A stretch of 64,000 nucleotides of DNA from Apoda limacodes (GCA_946406115.1 OX291544.1:32443521-32507520), one strand, 5' to 3'. Shown: positions 34,001-46,000, numbered from the stretch's first letter. Numbers and translations are program-made. Notes: generated by a model from the sequence alone, not told the origin.

Positions 34001-37000
34001 TATCATATGATTTCCCAAATGTCTCGTGGACTATTTCATAGAGCAATAATACAGAGTGGTGTTTGTTTGATGGATTGGACACAAGGTAAAGGATGTAGAG
34101 AACGAGCATTTAGATTAGCTAAGCTATTTGGAAAAGAGACAAACGACATAACCGAGCTGTATGAGTTTCTTAAATTACTGCCTGTTGAGGCTTTGACTTC
34201 TAAAGTAAGTAAAAAGACATTGAATCGCAACGAAGAAAACAAAGGGCTACCTATCCATTTCTGTCCTGTTGTGGAAAAAAAGTTTGACGGCATAGAACAA
34301 TTTCTAACCGAAAACCCAATAGAAAGCATTGTAAAAAATAAAGTGAACAAAGTTCCTCTTATTATTGGTTACAACTCAAGAGAAGGTTATTTTTTCGTTA
34401 ACTATAACTTAAAAATTCTACATGTCATAAACAAAAATCCTAGTTTAACAGTTCCACGAGAGTTAACTAAAAATGTATCAGATGATGATTTAAAAAGTCT
34501 TGGCAAAGCAGTTAAAAGATATTACTTTGGTGATAGAGATTGTACAGAGTATGATGTTTTAAAAATGTGTGACAGAGACACAGATTCTTATATGGCATAT
34601 CCAGTTCATCGGTTTACACATCTTTATTCGAAGTTATTTAACCCTATTTACATGTATCGATTTAGTTGTGATACAGATTTGAATCACACAAAACGTTTGT
34701 TGGGACTATCGCACATGAAAGGAGCATGTCATGCTGATGAAGTGTACTATTTGTTTCGAAACTTTTTAGTCAAAGACGCCTATGATGAACAGGATAAACT
34801 CAAAAATCTAGTGTACAATATAACAAGATTGTGGACAAATTTTGCAAAGAAAGGGTATGTAAAGTAACTTCATCAATAAGTTAAAACAATATTCTACGCC
34901 TCCGATAACTAACGAGTTATAAAATTATTACTTATGTCACTCTTGTAGTAAATAGAGTTTTAGACATCCGTACTTTAATTTTCAAATTACTAAATCAAAA
35001 CTTTAGTCTTTTCAGCCTTTCGTAAAATAAAATAGGTACTTGCAACATTAAAGCTCGAGCAACTAGTAAACCTTACTAATAAATGGTGTAACACGATTCC
35101 GCTAGATGGCGTTAAATGATTAAAATAGAACTTTTTTATTCGCTAGATGGTATGGTAAAAAACAGATGGCTTATCATTAATTTGAGAATCAATATATTCT
35201 GCCGACTCCGGTGTAAACATTAGCAAAAAAATTTTAATTATTAATGTATGCACATAACTACAAATAATACAACGGTAACAGCGATCCATTTATAAGAATT
35301 AATTGTTAAAGAAACGTGCTACTTGCCAGACTCATAATAGCTACACGAACAGAACTACAAGTAGACCTAATAGCTAAACGAACGAAAAATAGATAAACAA
35401 ATTAAATTAAATGAAAAAAAGGTTTTTTTTTATACCACTAAGGCGGCTAACAAGTCAACGGTCCGCCTGATGGTAAACGGTCAGCGCGGCCTATGGACGC
35501 TTGAAACACCAGCGGCATCACTTGCACGTTGCCGACCTTTTAAAAATCTAATAAATTCTCTCTTGAAGAACTCTATATTGTATTGTAGGCCTTAGAAAAA
35601 AACCTTTGTAGAGAGTTCATTACACAACCTAGGCGTTCGTAGTTTTCCGTTCACCCCTGAAACTGCACTGTACGTGCCAATTTAGGTTCTTAGGTGTGAG
35701 GATAAATTCCCTTCCGATATTTCGCACTATTTATTTCGAACAATTACTCAGAGCAAATCTCATTAGACAATCGGTAAAACATACACAGGAAGGCAAAATC
35801 TCTCCTCAAACTTATCTACCTTAGTGCTATAAAAAAAAACCGGCCAAGTGCGAGTTGGACTCGCGCACCGAGGGTTCCGTACCTACCGCCATTTATGTAA
35901 TCTACAAACACAAACAAAAATATCTTATATTTGAGTTGATTGAATGAAAGGTAAATTGCGGTTTACGATTTATGACGTATTAAAAACAACTACTTAATAG
36001 ATCTCATTCAAACCAATTTTCGGTGGAAGTTTGCATGGTAATGTTCATCATATATTTTTTTTATTTTTATTATTCTCTTATTTTAGATGTTACAGTTACT
36101 TTGGTAGTGTCTCTCGCGTAAACTATTCAGTTTAGAAAAAAATGATATTAGAAAGCTCAATATAATTTTTAATGACCTATCCATAAATACCCACATATAT
36201 GGGTTTGATGAAAAAAAAATTTTTTGAGTTTCAGTTCTAAGATTGATTGAAGTCCCCAAAAGTTTATTGTTTTTTTTTCTATTTTTGTGTGAACATCTTA
36301 ATCTTAATTCACAGAATACATCTACGGTAGGTAGGTTTCAACAGTATAGTTCTTATAGTTTCGGAAAAAAGTGGCTGTGACATACGGACGGACAGACAGA
36401 CAGACATGAAGAATCTATACGGGTTCCGTTTTTTGCCATTTGGCTACGGAAGCCTGAAAAAAAACTACGGCTTGTAAGTTCGGAATCGTCGACAATTCTC
36501 TCAGCCCGTCATTGAACCAAACCAAAAGGATCAAGCTGGTATCGGGGTGCACCTACCAGATAGCAGCAGTACTCCATATAGAGCCGAACTTGCGAATTGT
36601 AATGAAGTCCAAGGTAAAGTACTGCTTCGCTCTGGTGAGAGCCAAATTTTTGTACGCCAGTTCATCTTGCCCTCCAAATAATCTCGGAATTCAACATCAC
36701 TGCAGATCAAGGATCTCAATGCTCTTGGAGATGGTGAGGGGTGTGTTCTGGAATTGTAGGACCTCAGTCAAAAGAATTAGCTTAGCGGTGAACGCGCAGA
36801 CTTGTGTGTTGTGTCTTTGTAGGATGGTTTTCTATCGCCCTCGGAGACATCGGGCAATGAGTTTTGACACAAATTCTCCGGAGTTTTCCTTTACAATGGT
36901 AGGAGTGTTGGCACGGCTCGCCTTATAAGCGTCTACAGTACTGTCGTTTGCATACAATGTATGTTGTCGATGGACAACATGTCATTGATATGCAGAAGAA

Positions 37001-39775
37001 ACAGCGTAGGTAGCCTTGCGGGACGCCGGCATTAATGTCCAGGCTTTCTGAGAAATTACCGACATCGGCTCATATGCGTCTGTCGAACAGAAAGCTAGCT
37101 AGCTAGCAAGTGCAAATGGAACAAACCCTCAGGCAGTCCGTAAGATGGCTACTTTGATAGAAAACCCGACAGATGGCAGACCCGATCAAACGCTTTCGCT
37201 ATGTCTAGGCCAATGCCTCCCCCTGACTCTCAATGGCTAGTGCCCATGTATATCTGCTTCTATATTTCTTATGTTACTAGCTATAAGGTCAATACTAGTT
37301 TTCCCTTTTCCCTTGTTGGTTTTTTAATGATAGTTTGTATGTTATAATAAGTTCATTAGCTAATTGAATCTTTAATTCTTTTTAATTTATTTCAGTAAAT
37401 CGATATTACGGTCGCCACATAATTTTAGTTTTTATTTTGATGTAAGATTTTATTCAGTAGCAAATTATGATTTCTACCATTTTTTTTAACCAAGGAGATT
37501 ATAATGAGAAAATATTTTTGTAATTAACATTGGTATTTGGAGTTCACTCAATGCAAATAGCGTTAAGATTTAAACTCGTAATATTTGAAGCCTCTTGGTT
37601 CCACCGGAAAAGTACCATTTTGTATATTGTATTCAAAATTACCTACCAAAGTATTTTTTTTTAAACTAAGCCTTTTTTAGGGTTCCGTACCCACAGGGTT
37701 AATAAGGGACCCTATTACTAAGACCAAGGCCCGGATTAATAGTCGTGGCTTAGATAAAGTAACATTCTGAGACAGAGGCTTAGTAAGCGTAATATAATTA
37801 AATGCAACAACGAACATAATTGAGGTCCGTTATAATAGTCATTGCTTTAACAAAGAACTACTTTTTGCTAAGACACATTCTTAGCTTGAATAATGTTATA
37901 ATAAACACTGCTTAGACACACTTTCTTTCCTTCCTAAGCATGCTCTTAGTCTTAGCTAAGCCTGAGTAACGCATTTCCTTTACTCAGGACAGTCTAAGCA
38001 CGTAATGTGTTAATAATAATAAAACGTGAATTCAAATGCTCAAATATCCATGAATTATTTTTCCCAACTGCTTCCGTTGAATTATGTAAGGGCAAATAAG
38101 AGAAGTGCGAGGGGGTTAGGGAAATAATTCTATTACATAAGTACCTACGGTGACGTCATCGGTGCGCAAGTTACAACTTGCACTTGTCCGGTTTTTTGCT
38201 CTTTATGGAATTTGATGCACGCAGGTATAGGTTACAAGCACTACATCGTTATCGTATAGGTTACAAGTACTACATTGACATGAAAAAATTATAGAATTTT
38301 AGGTAGAAAAAACAAACAAAAGCCATTGATGATAACCAACGAACTTAATTTACTTCTATGGCTGTTATAAATAGCTTTCTTTTTTTGAAAATCTGGTAAA
38401 CATGACTAATAGTAGTAGTAAGTATTGTATAGAATTCTCTGATTAAGACTCTCAGAAGTATTACTTAGGACATTACTTAGAAACGACTATTAATCCGGGC
38501 CTAAGAATTTTCACAAAAGATGTATTTTTGTTGCCTCTATAACAACAAATATTAAAAAACAGAATAAAATAAATATTTAAGGAGGCTCCCATACAACAAA
38601 CGTGATTTTTTTGCTCGATATTGATAACGGCGACGGTAGACGATTGAAATATTCACAGAATATTTAGTTACATATCCACTTTAAAAATAAATTATTAAAT
38701 TAAAAGAAAACAAATATTTAAGGGTGGCTCCTATACAACAAACGTGATTTTTTTGCCGTTTTTATAGATACAGAACACTTCGTGCGCGAGTCCGACTTGC
38801 ACTTGGCCGATTTTAAGCAATTTAAAGGTTCGCGGTTTTTTTTGTTTCTAGCGTAATTTGCTTGAGTTCTTGAGAATAGAGATTCATATTAACAAAATTT
38901 CCTATTTAAAATATTTGTTTTTTTATGAAAAATATCACGTAACAGAGATGAGTGTAGCAAAAAGAATATTTTCACATCCCCTGATTCAATACTATGGCAT
39001 GCCACCAAATTTTATTAGGTAGGTACTTACTTGAAAAGTCAAAAAATTTAGGTACTAATTTTTTTTATGTGTTATTATATTAATTTTCTGAACGTATAAA
39101 AAGCATTGTTTGCAATCGCACGAAATTTATTTTTTTAACACTCGTGCTATGCTATTGTGAGTATCATTCGTGTTAAAAAGTACTTACATTCCCATCAATT
39201 GCGTAAATACCTATTAAATTTAATTAAAGTACTTTCACGTCTTTGACGCAGTATATGTACCTATTTGTGCAGTTCTATCTTTATTTTACGATATTAATGA
39301 TACTTATAAAAGAATTACAAATATTATTATTATTAGTGACAAACGTTATTTTTTTGATAAAACTAAGTAAATCTTAATTTTTCCGAGCACTAGTTTGATC
39401 GTCTGTATTTGTTTTCTACTTATACTAATAATACTGATACTAATATATAAAGAGAAAATGTGAGTTAGTTTGTTTGTAAAAAAGGATATTCGAAAACCAC
39501 TGAACCGGTTTCAATTGTTCACTATGATAAATTGGGTTGTGTTTTTGGTTACAACAGCATGGATTTCAGATAAAAGTAAATTATTGGAACTTTTCAGAAA
39601 CCCGACACCAGACGGTAGTTTGTCAATAAAATGGGATCCGTACACTACCACAAACAAAGAGTATATGAATATTGACGAAACTTTGTCGATGGGAACATAT
39701 CCCGATAGAGATCGCATGGAATTCTGGGACAGCATGTACTCAGAAGCAGGATTGCCGTCCATGAACTGGTCGTAA
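28040..39775 (+). CDS. EstB: carboxylesterase with GNSAG elbow, about 538-542 aa
   Basis: Join (28040-28054 tentative), 32665-32796, 33551-34854, 39598-39775. It is a type-B carboxylesterase paralogous to EstA and EstC with identical intron positions and phases. Motifs: KGIPYAQPPVGELRFK, REDENCLFLNIY, oxyanion hole HGGAF, nucleophile elbow GNSAGG (Asn 33974-33976, Ser 33977-33979), acid Glu in GYNSREGYF, His in GACHADEVYYLF. The Glu that normally precedes the nucleophile (GESAG) is Asn here, while the three triad residues are kept. The reading frame is fully open, so the gene is probably functional with altered chemistry or specificity; this last point is inference. The C-terminus (PSMNWS) also differs from the ITKS(S/N)L of its neighbours. 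No signal peptide is evident. The real first exon is not certain. Confidence 0.9.
28122..28170. repeat. Perfect 18-bp inverted repeat, 13-nt loop
   Basis: AGAATGAATATGAACAGT (28122-28139) is exactly complementary to 28153-28170. It is an A/T-rich stem just downstream of the EstB exon 1 candidate. Function unknown. Confidence 0.9.
28420..28740 (+). pseudogene. LINE ORF2 C-terminal remnant
   Basis: Across two frames it reads ERVNAEDRVNKALLFYKQS, then LSEKARLNVYRAVLVPLVMY and RRINAVGGNKYN. This matches the post-polymerase region of non-LTR elements (INAGYRVNGAL..SEKARLNVYR.VLVPTLMYGSE). Frameshifts and stops make it dead. It lies in EstB intron 1. Confidence 0.6.
28741..32660. other. EstB intron 1, unassigned
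   Basis: Very AT-rich. A 23-bp duplication (AAGTTTCGAACCATCTAACC) occurs at about 30535-30582. Two GC-richer patches at 31025-31100 and 31640-31870 stand out; neither shows a protein motif on either strand. A degraded LTR element would be one explanation, but no ends were found. Confidence 0.4.
32665..32796 (+). CDS. EstB exon 2
   Basis: Acceptor AAATTTCACAG|GAA and donor TTTAAG|GTAAGG. It has 44 codons, EDPIVSVSQGRLKG through CYSFKGIPYAQPPVGELRFK, phase 0 at both ends. Its last 42 nt are duplicated in the intron immediately downstream. Confidence 0.92.
32750..32840 (+). repeat. Tandem partial duplication across the exon 2/intron boundary
   Basis: 32750-32791 (coding, IPYAQPPVGELR region) recurs at 32799-32840 with two substitutions, an offset of 49 nt. 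The second copy lies wholly in the intron and lacks the TTTAAG|GTAA donor. Confidence 0.92.
33551..34854 (+). CDS. EstB exon 3 (catalytic core)
   Basis: Acceptor ACTGTTCCAG|GCA and donor AAAGG|GTATGT; 1304 nt, phase 0 in and phase 2 out. It carries HGGAF, GNSAGG, GYNSREGYF and GACHADEVYYLF. Reading on past the donor gives a stop at 34865-34867, so the splice is needed to reach the conserved C-terminus. Confidence 0.95.
35100..35424. other. EstB intron 3 part, short repeat traces
   Basis: CGCTAGATGG occurs twice (35100 and 35141) about 40 bp apart; otherwise nothing is recognised. Confidence 0.3.
35425..35830 (-). mobile_element. CR1/Jockey-type LINE 3' end fragment
   Basis: The order of phrases matches the - strand copy at 62690-63060: CCACTAAGGCGGCTAACAAG, GGTCCGCCTGATGGTAAACG, ACGCTTGAAACACCAGCGGC, GGTAAAACATACACAGGAAG. 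It covers the 3' UTR and the last ORF2 codons and is interrupted by small changes. Confidence 0.8.
35838..36460 (+). mobile_element. AGGGTTCCGTAC-type dispersed repeat
   Basis: It starts CGGCCAAGTGCGAGTTGGAC and CGAGGGTTCCGTACC, carries a GACGGACAGACAGACAGAC run near 36390, and ends TTTGGCTACGGAAGCC. Longer than the copy at 16976 because of interior differences. Confidence 0.7.
36465..37260 (-). pseudogene. CR1/Jockey-type LINE ORF2 fragment
   Basis: Matches the - strand copy at 63080-63700: GGAATCGTCGACAATTCTC, CAGCAGTACTCCATATAGAG, GTAAAGTACTGCTTCGCTCT, TGCTCTTGGAGATGGTGAGG, TTAGCGGTGAACGCGCAGAC, CGATCAAACGCTTTCGCTAT. It covers the RT palm to post-RT region. Stops and frameshifts are present. 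It lies in EstB intron 3. Confidence 0.82.
37675..38820 (-). mobile_element. AGGGTTCCGTAC-type repeat split by a nested MITE
   Basis: The left part (37680-37737) is GGTTCCGTACCCACAGGGTT, then CCTATTACTAAGA. The right part (38505-38820) resumes AATTTTCACAAAAGATGTAT, CATACAACAAACGTGATTTT and ends CGAGTCCGACTTGCACTTGG. The MITE at 37738-38501 separates them. Confidence 0.75.
37738..38501. mobile_element. MITE with GGCCCGGATTAATAGTCGT inverted ends
   Basis: The left end GGCCCGGATTAATAGTCGT is matched exactly, inverted, at 38483-38501, with weaker similarity (CTTAG/CTAAG blocks) further in. Flanks are CAA on the left and TAA on the right, which could be a decayed 3-bp TAA duplication of the PIF/Harbinger type. 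There is no transposase. Confidence 0.75.
38821..39590. other. EstB intron 3 end, nothing recognised
   Basis: AT-rich intron sequence leading to exon 4. Confidence 0.5.
39598..39775 (+). CDS. EstB exon 4 and stop
   Basis: Acceptor GGAACTTTTCAG|A; 178 nt, phase 2 in. It encodes NPTPDGSLSIKWDPY to SEAGLPSMNWS, TAA at 39773-39775. It is two codons shorter than in EstA and EstC. No AATAAA follows closely; CATAAA at 39811-39816 is the nearest variant signal. Confidence 0.93.
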
Positions 39776-39859
39776 GAGCCGCTTTTCCTACAACTGATGT
39801 TAACCTTTTTCATAAAGTATAATGTAATTTAACATTTTAACCACTATTACATCTTTATG

Positions 39860-40538
39860 GTCCCAGATATATCTTCTTCGTTCATGTTCTTCTTTATGTG
39901 TAAATAGCTTATAAAACTGAGTACTTAGAGATGGTAATCCTTTATGTCTTCATGTGTTAATAATTATTCTGAAAAATATTAATGGCGTGTCACGATGTGC
40001 TGTGGGCTGATGCTATTCACACCCGTACGTAATTTACACGTATTTCTGAAGTTTGTTTTTGCATTCGGCTTGTAGCAAAAATGTTTTATCCATTGTATAC
40101 CTATATTTATAAAGCGCATATAGTCGTCGACGAAATCTGTCAAACCTGATTGAGAAAATGAAATTGGCTAGTCCAAGCCCGGTATTTCGGTTAGGTTAGG
40201 TTCGGTTACGGTATGTTATTTTAAATTAAATAACTTACTTACCTAACTATACCGTATCGTAATTATAAATTTTCTCATGAGATATTAAAGTTTGTATGAA
40301 CCGGGCTTTGACTTTTCTCAGGTTTTACGGATTTCGCTCTTTAATCATCCATGCCATCAGACATAGCCAAACGAGTTAAGTTTGCAAAGAATTTGATTAA
40401 TTTTGTTACAGTCCTGAGTACACCTTTTGACGTTAAAAAAATATATATGTTATATATTTCCAAACTTAATTAAGTGGATTTGTTAATATAAAAAAATGGC
40501 TATTAAAACGGTTAGATAAAAGTCTGACACTCTAAAGT
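39860..40538. other. EstB-EstC spacer, nothing recognised
   Basis: Contains a short GGTTAGGTTAGGTTCGGTTA run at about 40191 and no coding. Confidence 0.4.
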
Positions 40539-40539
40539 C

Positions 40540-41815
40540 AAAGTCAATTTTTTTAATTCAAATTAGGATTTTACAAACACTTTTGAATCATCAAAGTTAT
40601 GAAATAATATTTTTTGAACCCTCCGATCCAATCTCCTGTTCACGATTTTGTTGATTTCTACCGAGAAGAAACCGGCAAGAAACTCTATAGTTACTCTTTA
40701 AAAAAAAACCATAAAAACTACAAATACAATCAATGTTTTAAATAAAAAATTTTAGAAGTATAATTTTATATTATTTCCATTTAAATTTGGTTTACCTATG
40801 CATCCTGTGATTGAGCATCTTCAGTCGCAAGGATTTTTATCATTTACATAGTCTGAAATATTGTAGTATGTTTTTTAACAAAGTAGTTGTATGATAAAAG
40901 ATTTAAATTTACTTATTGATAGCTTTTGAATATTATTGGGAACTTTGTGGTAAAAGTGGCCCCATAAAACAGTTACTTATTTTGTGTAGACGTATTTCAT
41001 GCACCAACAGCTTATATTTACTTCCTTCTAGTATTTACTTAGTGAACGTCACTTATCTTGCTGAAACTATTGATATTCTTATGTACATATAAAAGATTTT
41101 CATATATGTACTGCGACGCTAAAGTTAAAATATTTAATTACTATTTCTCAGAGATATCCAAGATCCTAATTTATAAATAGCAGGAATTGCCCGTTTTTGT
41201 AACAAAAATATTGTATTTACATCAACAGCGCTACCCCATAATAAGATACCATATGTCATTTAACTATGGAAATAGCTAAAATATACTATTTTTGCAGTGT
41301 CGACATCGGTCAATTGCCTTATTTTCTTGATCGCATACACAGCATAGCTAAGTTTTTTGGATAGCTTATGAATATAAGGACCCCATTGAAGTTTGGAGTC
41401 CAGCGTTATGCCAAAAAAGACTGTTGATTTAAGAAGTTCTTAATGCTCGCCATTAATATTAATACATGTTTGTATCTGACTTTGGTAATGAAAATTTAAC
41501 ATATTTGGTTTTTTTGTCATTAAGTAACAAATTATTAGCGTTAAACAAATTTACAATTTTAGAAATGGCATTATTTAATTCATCATAATATGTCTGTCGT
41601 ATCTTAACTTTAAAAAGTAAAGAAGTGTCATCGGCAAATAAGACAATGTCATGGTTTTTTACATGATATGGGATATTAATATAAAAAATAAATAGAAAAG
41701 GACCTAAAATTGAGCCCTGAGGGACTCCCATAGTGACTGCTGATTCCGGGGATCTTTCTTTATCTATTTTTCGGCTTGGAATTAAAGCTGAGTGTTGGGA
41801 AAGCTAAGTGTGATA
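40540..41815 (-). pseudogene. Jockey-type LINE, 3' half with RT palm motif
   Basis: The - strand frame 41731-41459 reads GVPQGSILGPFLFIFYINI, then FADDTSLLFKV, the conserved RT palm including the YADD-type catalytic box (FADD). Downstream decayed sequence runs to the 3' end, where TTGCCGGTTTCTTCTCGGTA (complement of 40661-40680) and a TTTGACTTTGA tail near 40541 are typical lepidopteran LINE 3' UTR text. The 5' part is absent. Confidence 0.82.
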
Positions 41816-42780
41816 TTCTCTTGACTCTTATGTAATGTAATACGTATAAATAAGACAAGTAAATGTGCTAATTTCATAGTTCTAAATTAATTTTTGAATT
41901 TTATACCGACAAAAAACTGAAAGAATCGAGATTTTCAACGTGCGGTCACGTGCTAGCGCCTATCGTACGTGGAACTGTGTGTCTTTGTTTGCTTCAATAG
42001 TGTAATATGTCTTTGTATATAAATATTTATAAAACATAGGCAATACATATAAATTCTGTCCATAAGTGTTATGTAATATTTGTTACCTCTTTATCCACAT
42101 GATTAAATTGACCCACTATCTCCTACTGTACGACAATCTAATGGCTAAAACACACTCGGTCTCGGCTAAAATTATTGCACCAGTGAATATATAACGTACG
42201 TATATAATACGTACCAGTGCTGTACAAGATACCCTACTGTACAAGAGTATCTAGAATACAAAATATAAGATACTTTTCAATTAAGTGTTTCAGATATAGA
42301 TACAAATAACTTTCTGGAATGGTATCTGAAGTAGATACTAGGTACAAAATACGTATTTTTCAAATATTTTTTATGGTTTGTGAGAAAACAACATTTAATT
42401 GAATGTAATTTAATTTTTTTTACAGTAAAAAGTACCAAAAAGTACCTACAGACCAAAGACCAATTCAGCCGATAAATTAAATTGTTTTTTTGGTAGTTAC
42501 TCTCTTACAAAAGCTCAAGGCAGCATTTAATTTGCGTTTCACATAAGATAAGTTCGGATTCTTATTTTTCCGAGCCGTGGTCCAAGTATGTAAGTAGTTT
42601 TCTTAAGAATCTTAGCTTCCCTGCCCTGTAGGGCCGGATAAACTACGGTCATTTTCAGACACCGGCAGGTAGGTATTCGATAGTTAGCAATCTTACATAC
42701 ATACAACAACATATATTGTAAATTCAAAGATTCAACAGCACATTAACCGAAAGCTAACGAAATAGGTATTTTGATAATTT
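41816..42780. other. Spacer upstream of EstC, nothing recognised
   Basis: No gene or element recognised. 42215-42360 contains several AGATAC-rich imperfect repeats. Confidence 0.4.
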
Positions 42781-42934
42781 TTATTTGGTTTTTGTGGGAT
42801 CACACGTATGCGACGTGTCACCATGTGCACCCAGTGTGTCGCTTTCTTTATCATGATGAACCAACCAGTGAGTCAGTGCAATGGCTGACGAGCGTCGCGT
42901 AGAGACGTTATTTATGGTGCGCGCGCGTTCTTTT

Positions 42935-43060
42935 AGCTTTAAATATACACATTTTTTATAACTATTGAAAGTATTTACGTATATGTTTAAAAACAAGTTA
43001 ACCTTGTTGTTCAGAGCGGTTCGGAGTTTCAAGTTCTATGGGATTACTTCGGCAAACACA
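42935..43060 (+). promoter_or_regulatory. Possible EstC promoter and 5' UTR
   Basis: A TATA-like TTTAAATATA (42940) and an initiator-like TTCAGAG at 43010-43016 precede the proposed start codon by about 120 and 50 bp. If transcription starts near 43013 the leader would be about 48 nt. This is a weak prediction from motifs only. Confidence 0.25.
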
Positions 43061-43063
43061 ATG
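43061..43063 (+). CDS. EstC exon 1: start codon only (ATG|GTCAGT)
   Basis: AACACAATG is followed directly by donor GTCAGT; joined to exon 2 it gives M-TSIVRVNEGKLQG. The same layout is seen in EstA. An upstream ATG at 43038 is out of frame and would terminate at TG|A across the splice junction. Confidence 0.6.
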
Positions 43064-46000
43064 GTCAGTATATTATTATTGTAATTAATTTTGGAATAGA
43101 TGTAAGATAATACATATTATCGGTTCTTCACCAAATATTGTTACGTTTATCGCTGATTTTAAGCCAAGTTCAGTCGTTCTTCTAACAAAGAATAATTATA
43201 ATTTAAAATTCGAAATACCCGATAGTCAGCTGACTATATTTTCAGATAATGCTGAACCCTTCCATATGATAAACACACATAAAATATATGTTATAAAATT
43301 TGCTTTTGTCTAGTGCATTACCTTTCTGAATGATTATCATTTATTGTCTTTAATGCAATAAAAAATCTGAATGTTACCGTTGTTTCAACACTTGTGCAAA
43401 TTTTTAAAGCGTGTATTGCATTGGCTTGTAATGAAAGTTGTTTCAATAATTAGAATAGCTTATTATCTAGTGAATTGACTCTAAGTTGTATATAAATTGA
43501 CTCTAAGTCTTAAATAAAAATATCTTAATACACGACAGAAAAGTATTGGTGTTGTAAGAAAAAATTCCCCAAAATGGTGTAGTAAGGTGGTTATCGCCAT
43601 GCTAACTTTTTTAAAAGTTCCTGTTCTACAACTTCGCTACCTTTATTATCGAAATCCGTTGAGCCGTATGGATAATATAAAGAATAGAATACCACTTACA
43701 TATAATTATGTATACATAAACTATGTAGGTATAGGTAAATCTGATAAACCTCTTGCAGTCGGGTAAAAATAAAACGGGTCTAGCCAAAGTAGCGTAAATA
43801 TAAGTAATATGGATTTTAAAACTGCTTCAATAACTTAAATCATTAAATTTGTGCATTAACATATTTTTATTTAAGAGGGCGATATACAATGTAGAGTCAG
43901 TGCACTACATAACAAGTTATTCTAATTATTTAATCAACTGTCATTACAAGGAAATGCAATACACGCTTTAAAAATTTGCACAAGTGTTGAATCAATGGTA
44001 ACTTTTAAATTTTTTATTGCATTAAATACAATAAATAAAAAACATTCAGAAAGGTAATGCTCTAGACAAAAGCAAATTTTATGACATATATTTTTTTCAA
44101 TCCTTAAAATGCTATAGTTTAGCTACAAAATTTGCACAAAAACGGCGTATTTACGCGATCTAGCCTATATCGCAGTCTTAAATAATTGCACAAGCATTGG
44201 AACAAAATATCATTTTCACCACAGTTCTATGCAATATTGTGCAAATATTAAAAACGTTTATACTATCATTGAATTTCCTTTTTGTCTCGCGCATAACCGA
44301 AAGTTAATTTATAGCAAAAAATAATATAAAGTTGTATTCTGTTGTTTTTTTAACTAAGTACCTATTGGAATATTTTTTGCTAAGGCACAGTTAATTTTTA
44401 TTTCTAGACCTCAATAGTAAGAGTGAACGAGGGCAAGCTGCAGGGTTCTGTAGAGACGATGTTTGACGGATCTCCGTATTTTAGCTTCAAGGGAATTCGT
44501 TACGCCCAGCCGCCAGTAGGGAGGCTGCGCTTTAAGGTAGGTATCGCAACCGCAAACCGATATAGGATATCGTAGTTACAGACAACTAATTTGATTCCTA
44601 GCCCACCATAAAACCTTATCATAGTAATAACTGAAATGACTTTTACTTAATTAAGTCATTCGATGAGCACTGTTGTCGATAAACAAATTGATTAACTATG
44701 GTGGAATAGGAATCAAATTGGTCGACTGTACATAAATAGACGATGGAATCTCGTGGAACAGGGGTGAAAAGGGGCGTTTTGCCGATAAAAGAGCATTTAC
44801 TTCAAAAATATCTCCAGTATATTTGGTATCTATTTTTTTGTATATTTGATGTGAATGTAAATTACAACCATATTATGGCCCCAAATAGATCTAACTTATA
44901 CTTTTATCGATAAAGCGATTAAATTTTGAGTTGACCTTGACCTCTTTTTCACCATAATGTTTTTGTGGTATATAATTAAATTAGGTACCCTTTATTTATC
45001 ATGGTTTTTTTTTGGGAAATAATAACTTTTTGGATGATGACCTATGCAAAGACGTAAGCAAAGAAGCAGCGCTATAGAATTGCTGCCTAGTGTGACGGCG
45101 ACAGCCAACGCGTAAATGTTGCGAACAATAAATAAAACGTTGTTTATAAAGAAACAACGAAAGTTATCAAAAAAACTGGTTTGGTTAAGATATTGTTATT
45201 GTTATTGTTATTGTCTATCAATAATTTTTAAAGTAATCGTAAATAAAAGCAAGTAAAAAAGTTTCGTTTTAAAGATTCACCAAAAAAATGTGTGCAAAAT
45301 GAAGTTTTTTCGAAAAATAACTGTATAGAGATATGTAAAAAGTGTTTCGACTTTCGAGCGAGTAAAAATTAAGAGTTTAAGTTTCCTGTGTCGAAATATT
45401 AAATTCATAAATAACATACAAACAGATATCTAGATCTAGATCGACAAAAATGACTATTTTGACATATACGGACTCTTAATTTATTATTTTATCTTATATA
45501 TCCGTTCCGGAGCCCCCTGGTTCGTCCGGAATGCGGACTTACACATGGACTTCGAGCTCCCCACGATTCCCCAATTCCTTAAAGACCTGGCAGTCCGCTT
45601 TTTCGAGCGTACACCAAACCACCCAAACCGATTAATTGTGCAATCCCATCCCCCGACAGGCCACGGCACGGTTGAAAAACTATTGTTAGGTGGCCTCGGC
45701 ACGTACTAACGGCCCCAGACGACGATTTAATCCCTAGGGACGCAAAGTGATGATTTCAATCTAAAATGTGGATATTGTCAGTAAATTTTCCAATCACCAA
45801 AGAGATCGATCAAAAACATGGTATGAACAAGTATAACCAGCTGTATAATAAAACTAGCTGGCCACGCGCGGATCAAATAAAAAGAATTTTGTAAAAAAGT
45901 AAAAATCGCGTGAAATGTATTCCATGGCTTTGTAATTATTTACCCAAATTCGTATTTACGATGATACTTTTATAATAAAAGTGCGTTTTCTTCAAGTAGT

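Noticed and set aside
34036..34350. 104-codon - strand open frame
   Set aside because: Lies antisense to EstB exon 3; a shadow of the esterase coding frame.
42781..43032. 83-codon - strand open frame upstream of EstC
   Set aside because: No family motif, overlaps the expected EstC promoter; open by chance.
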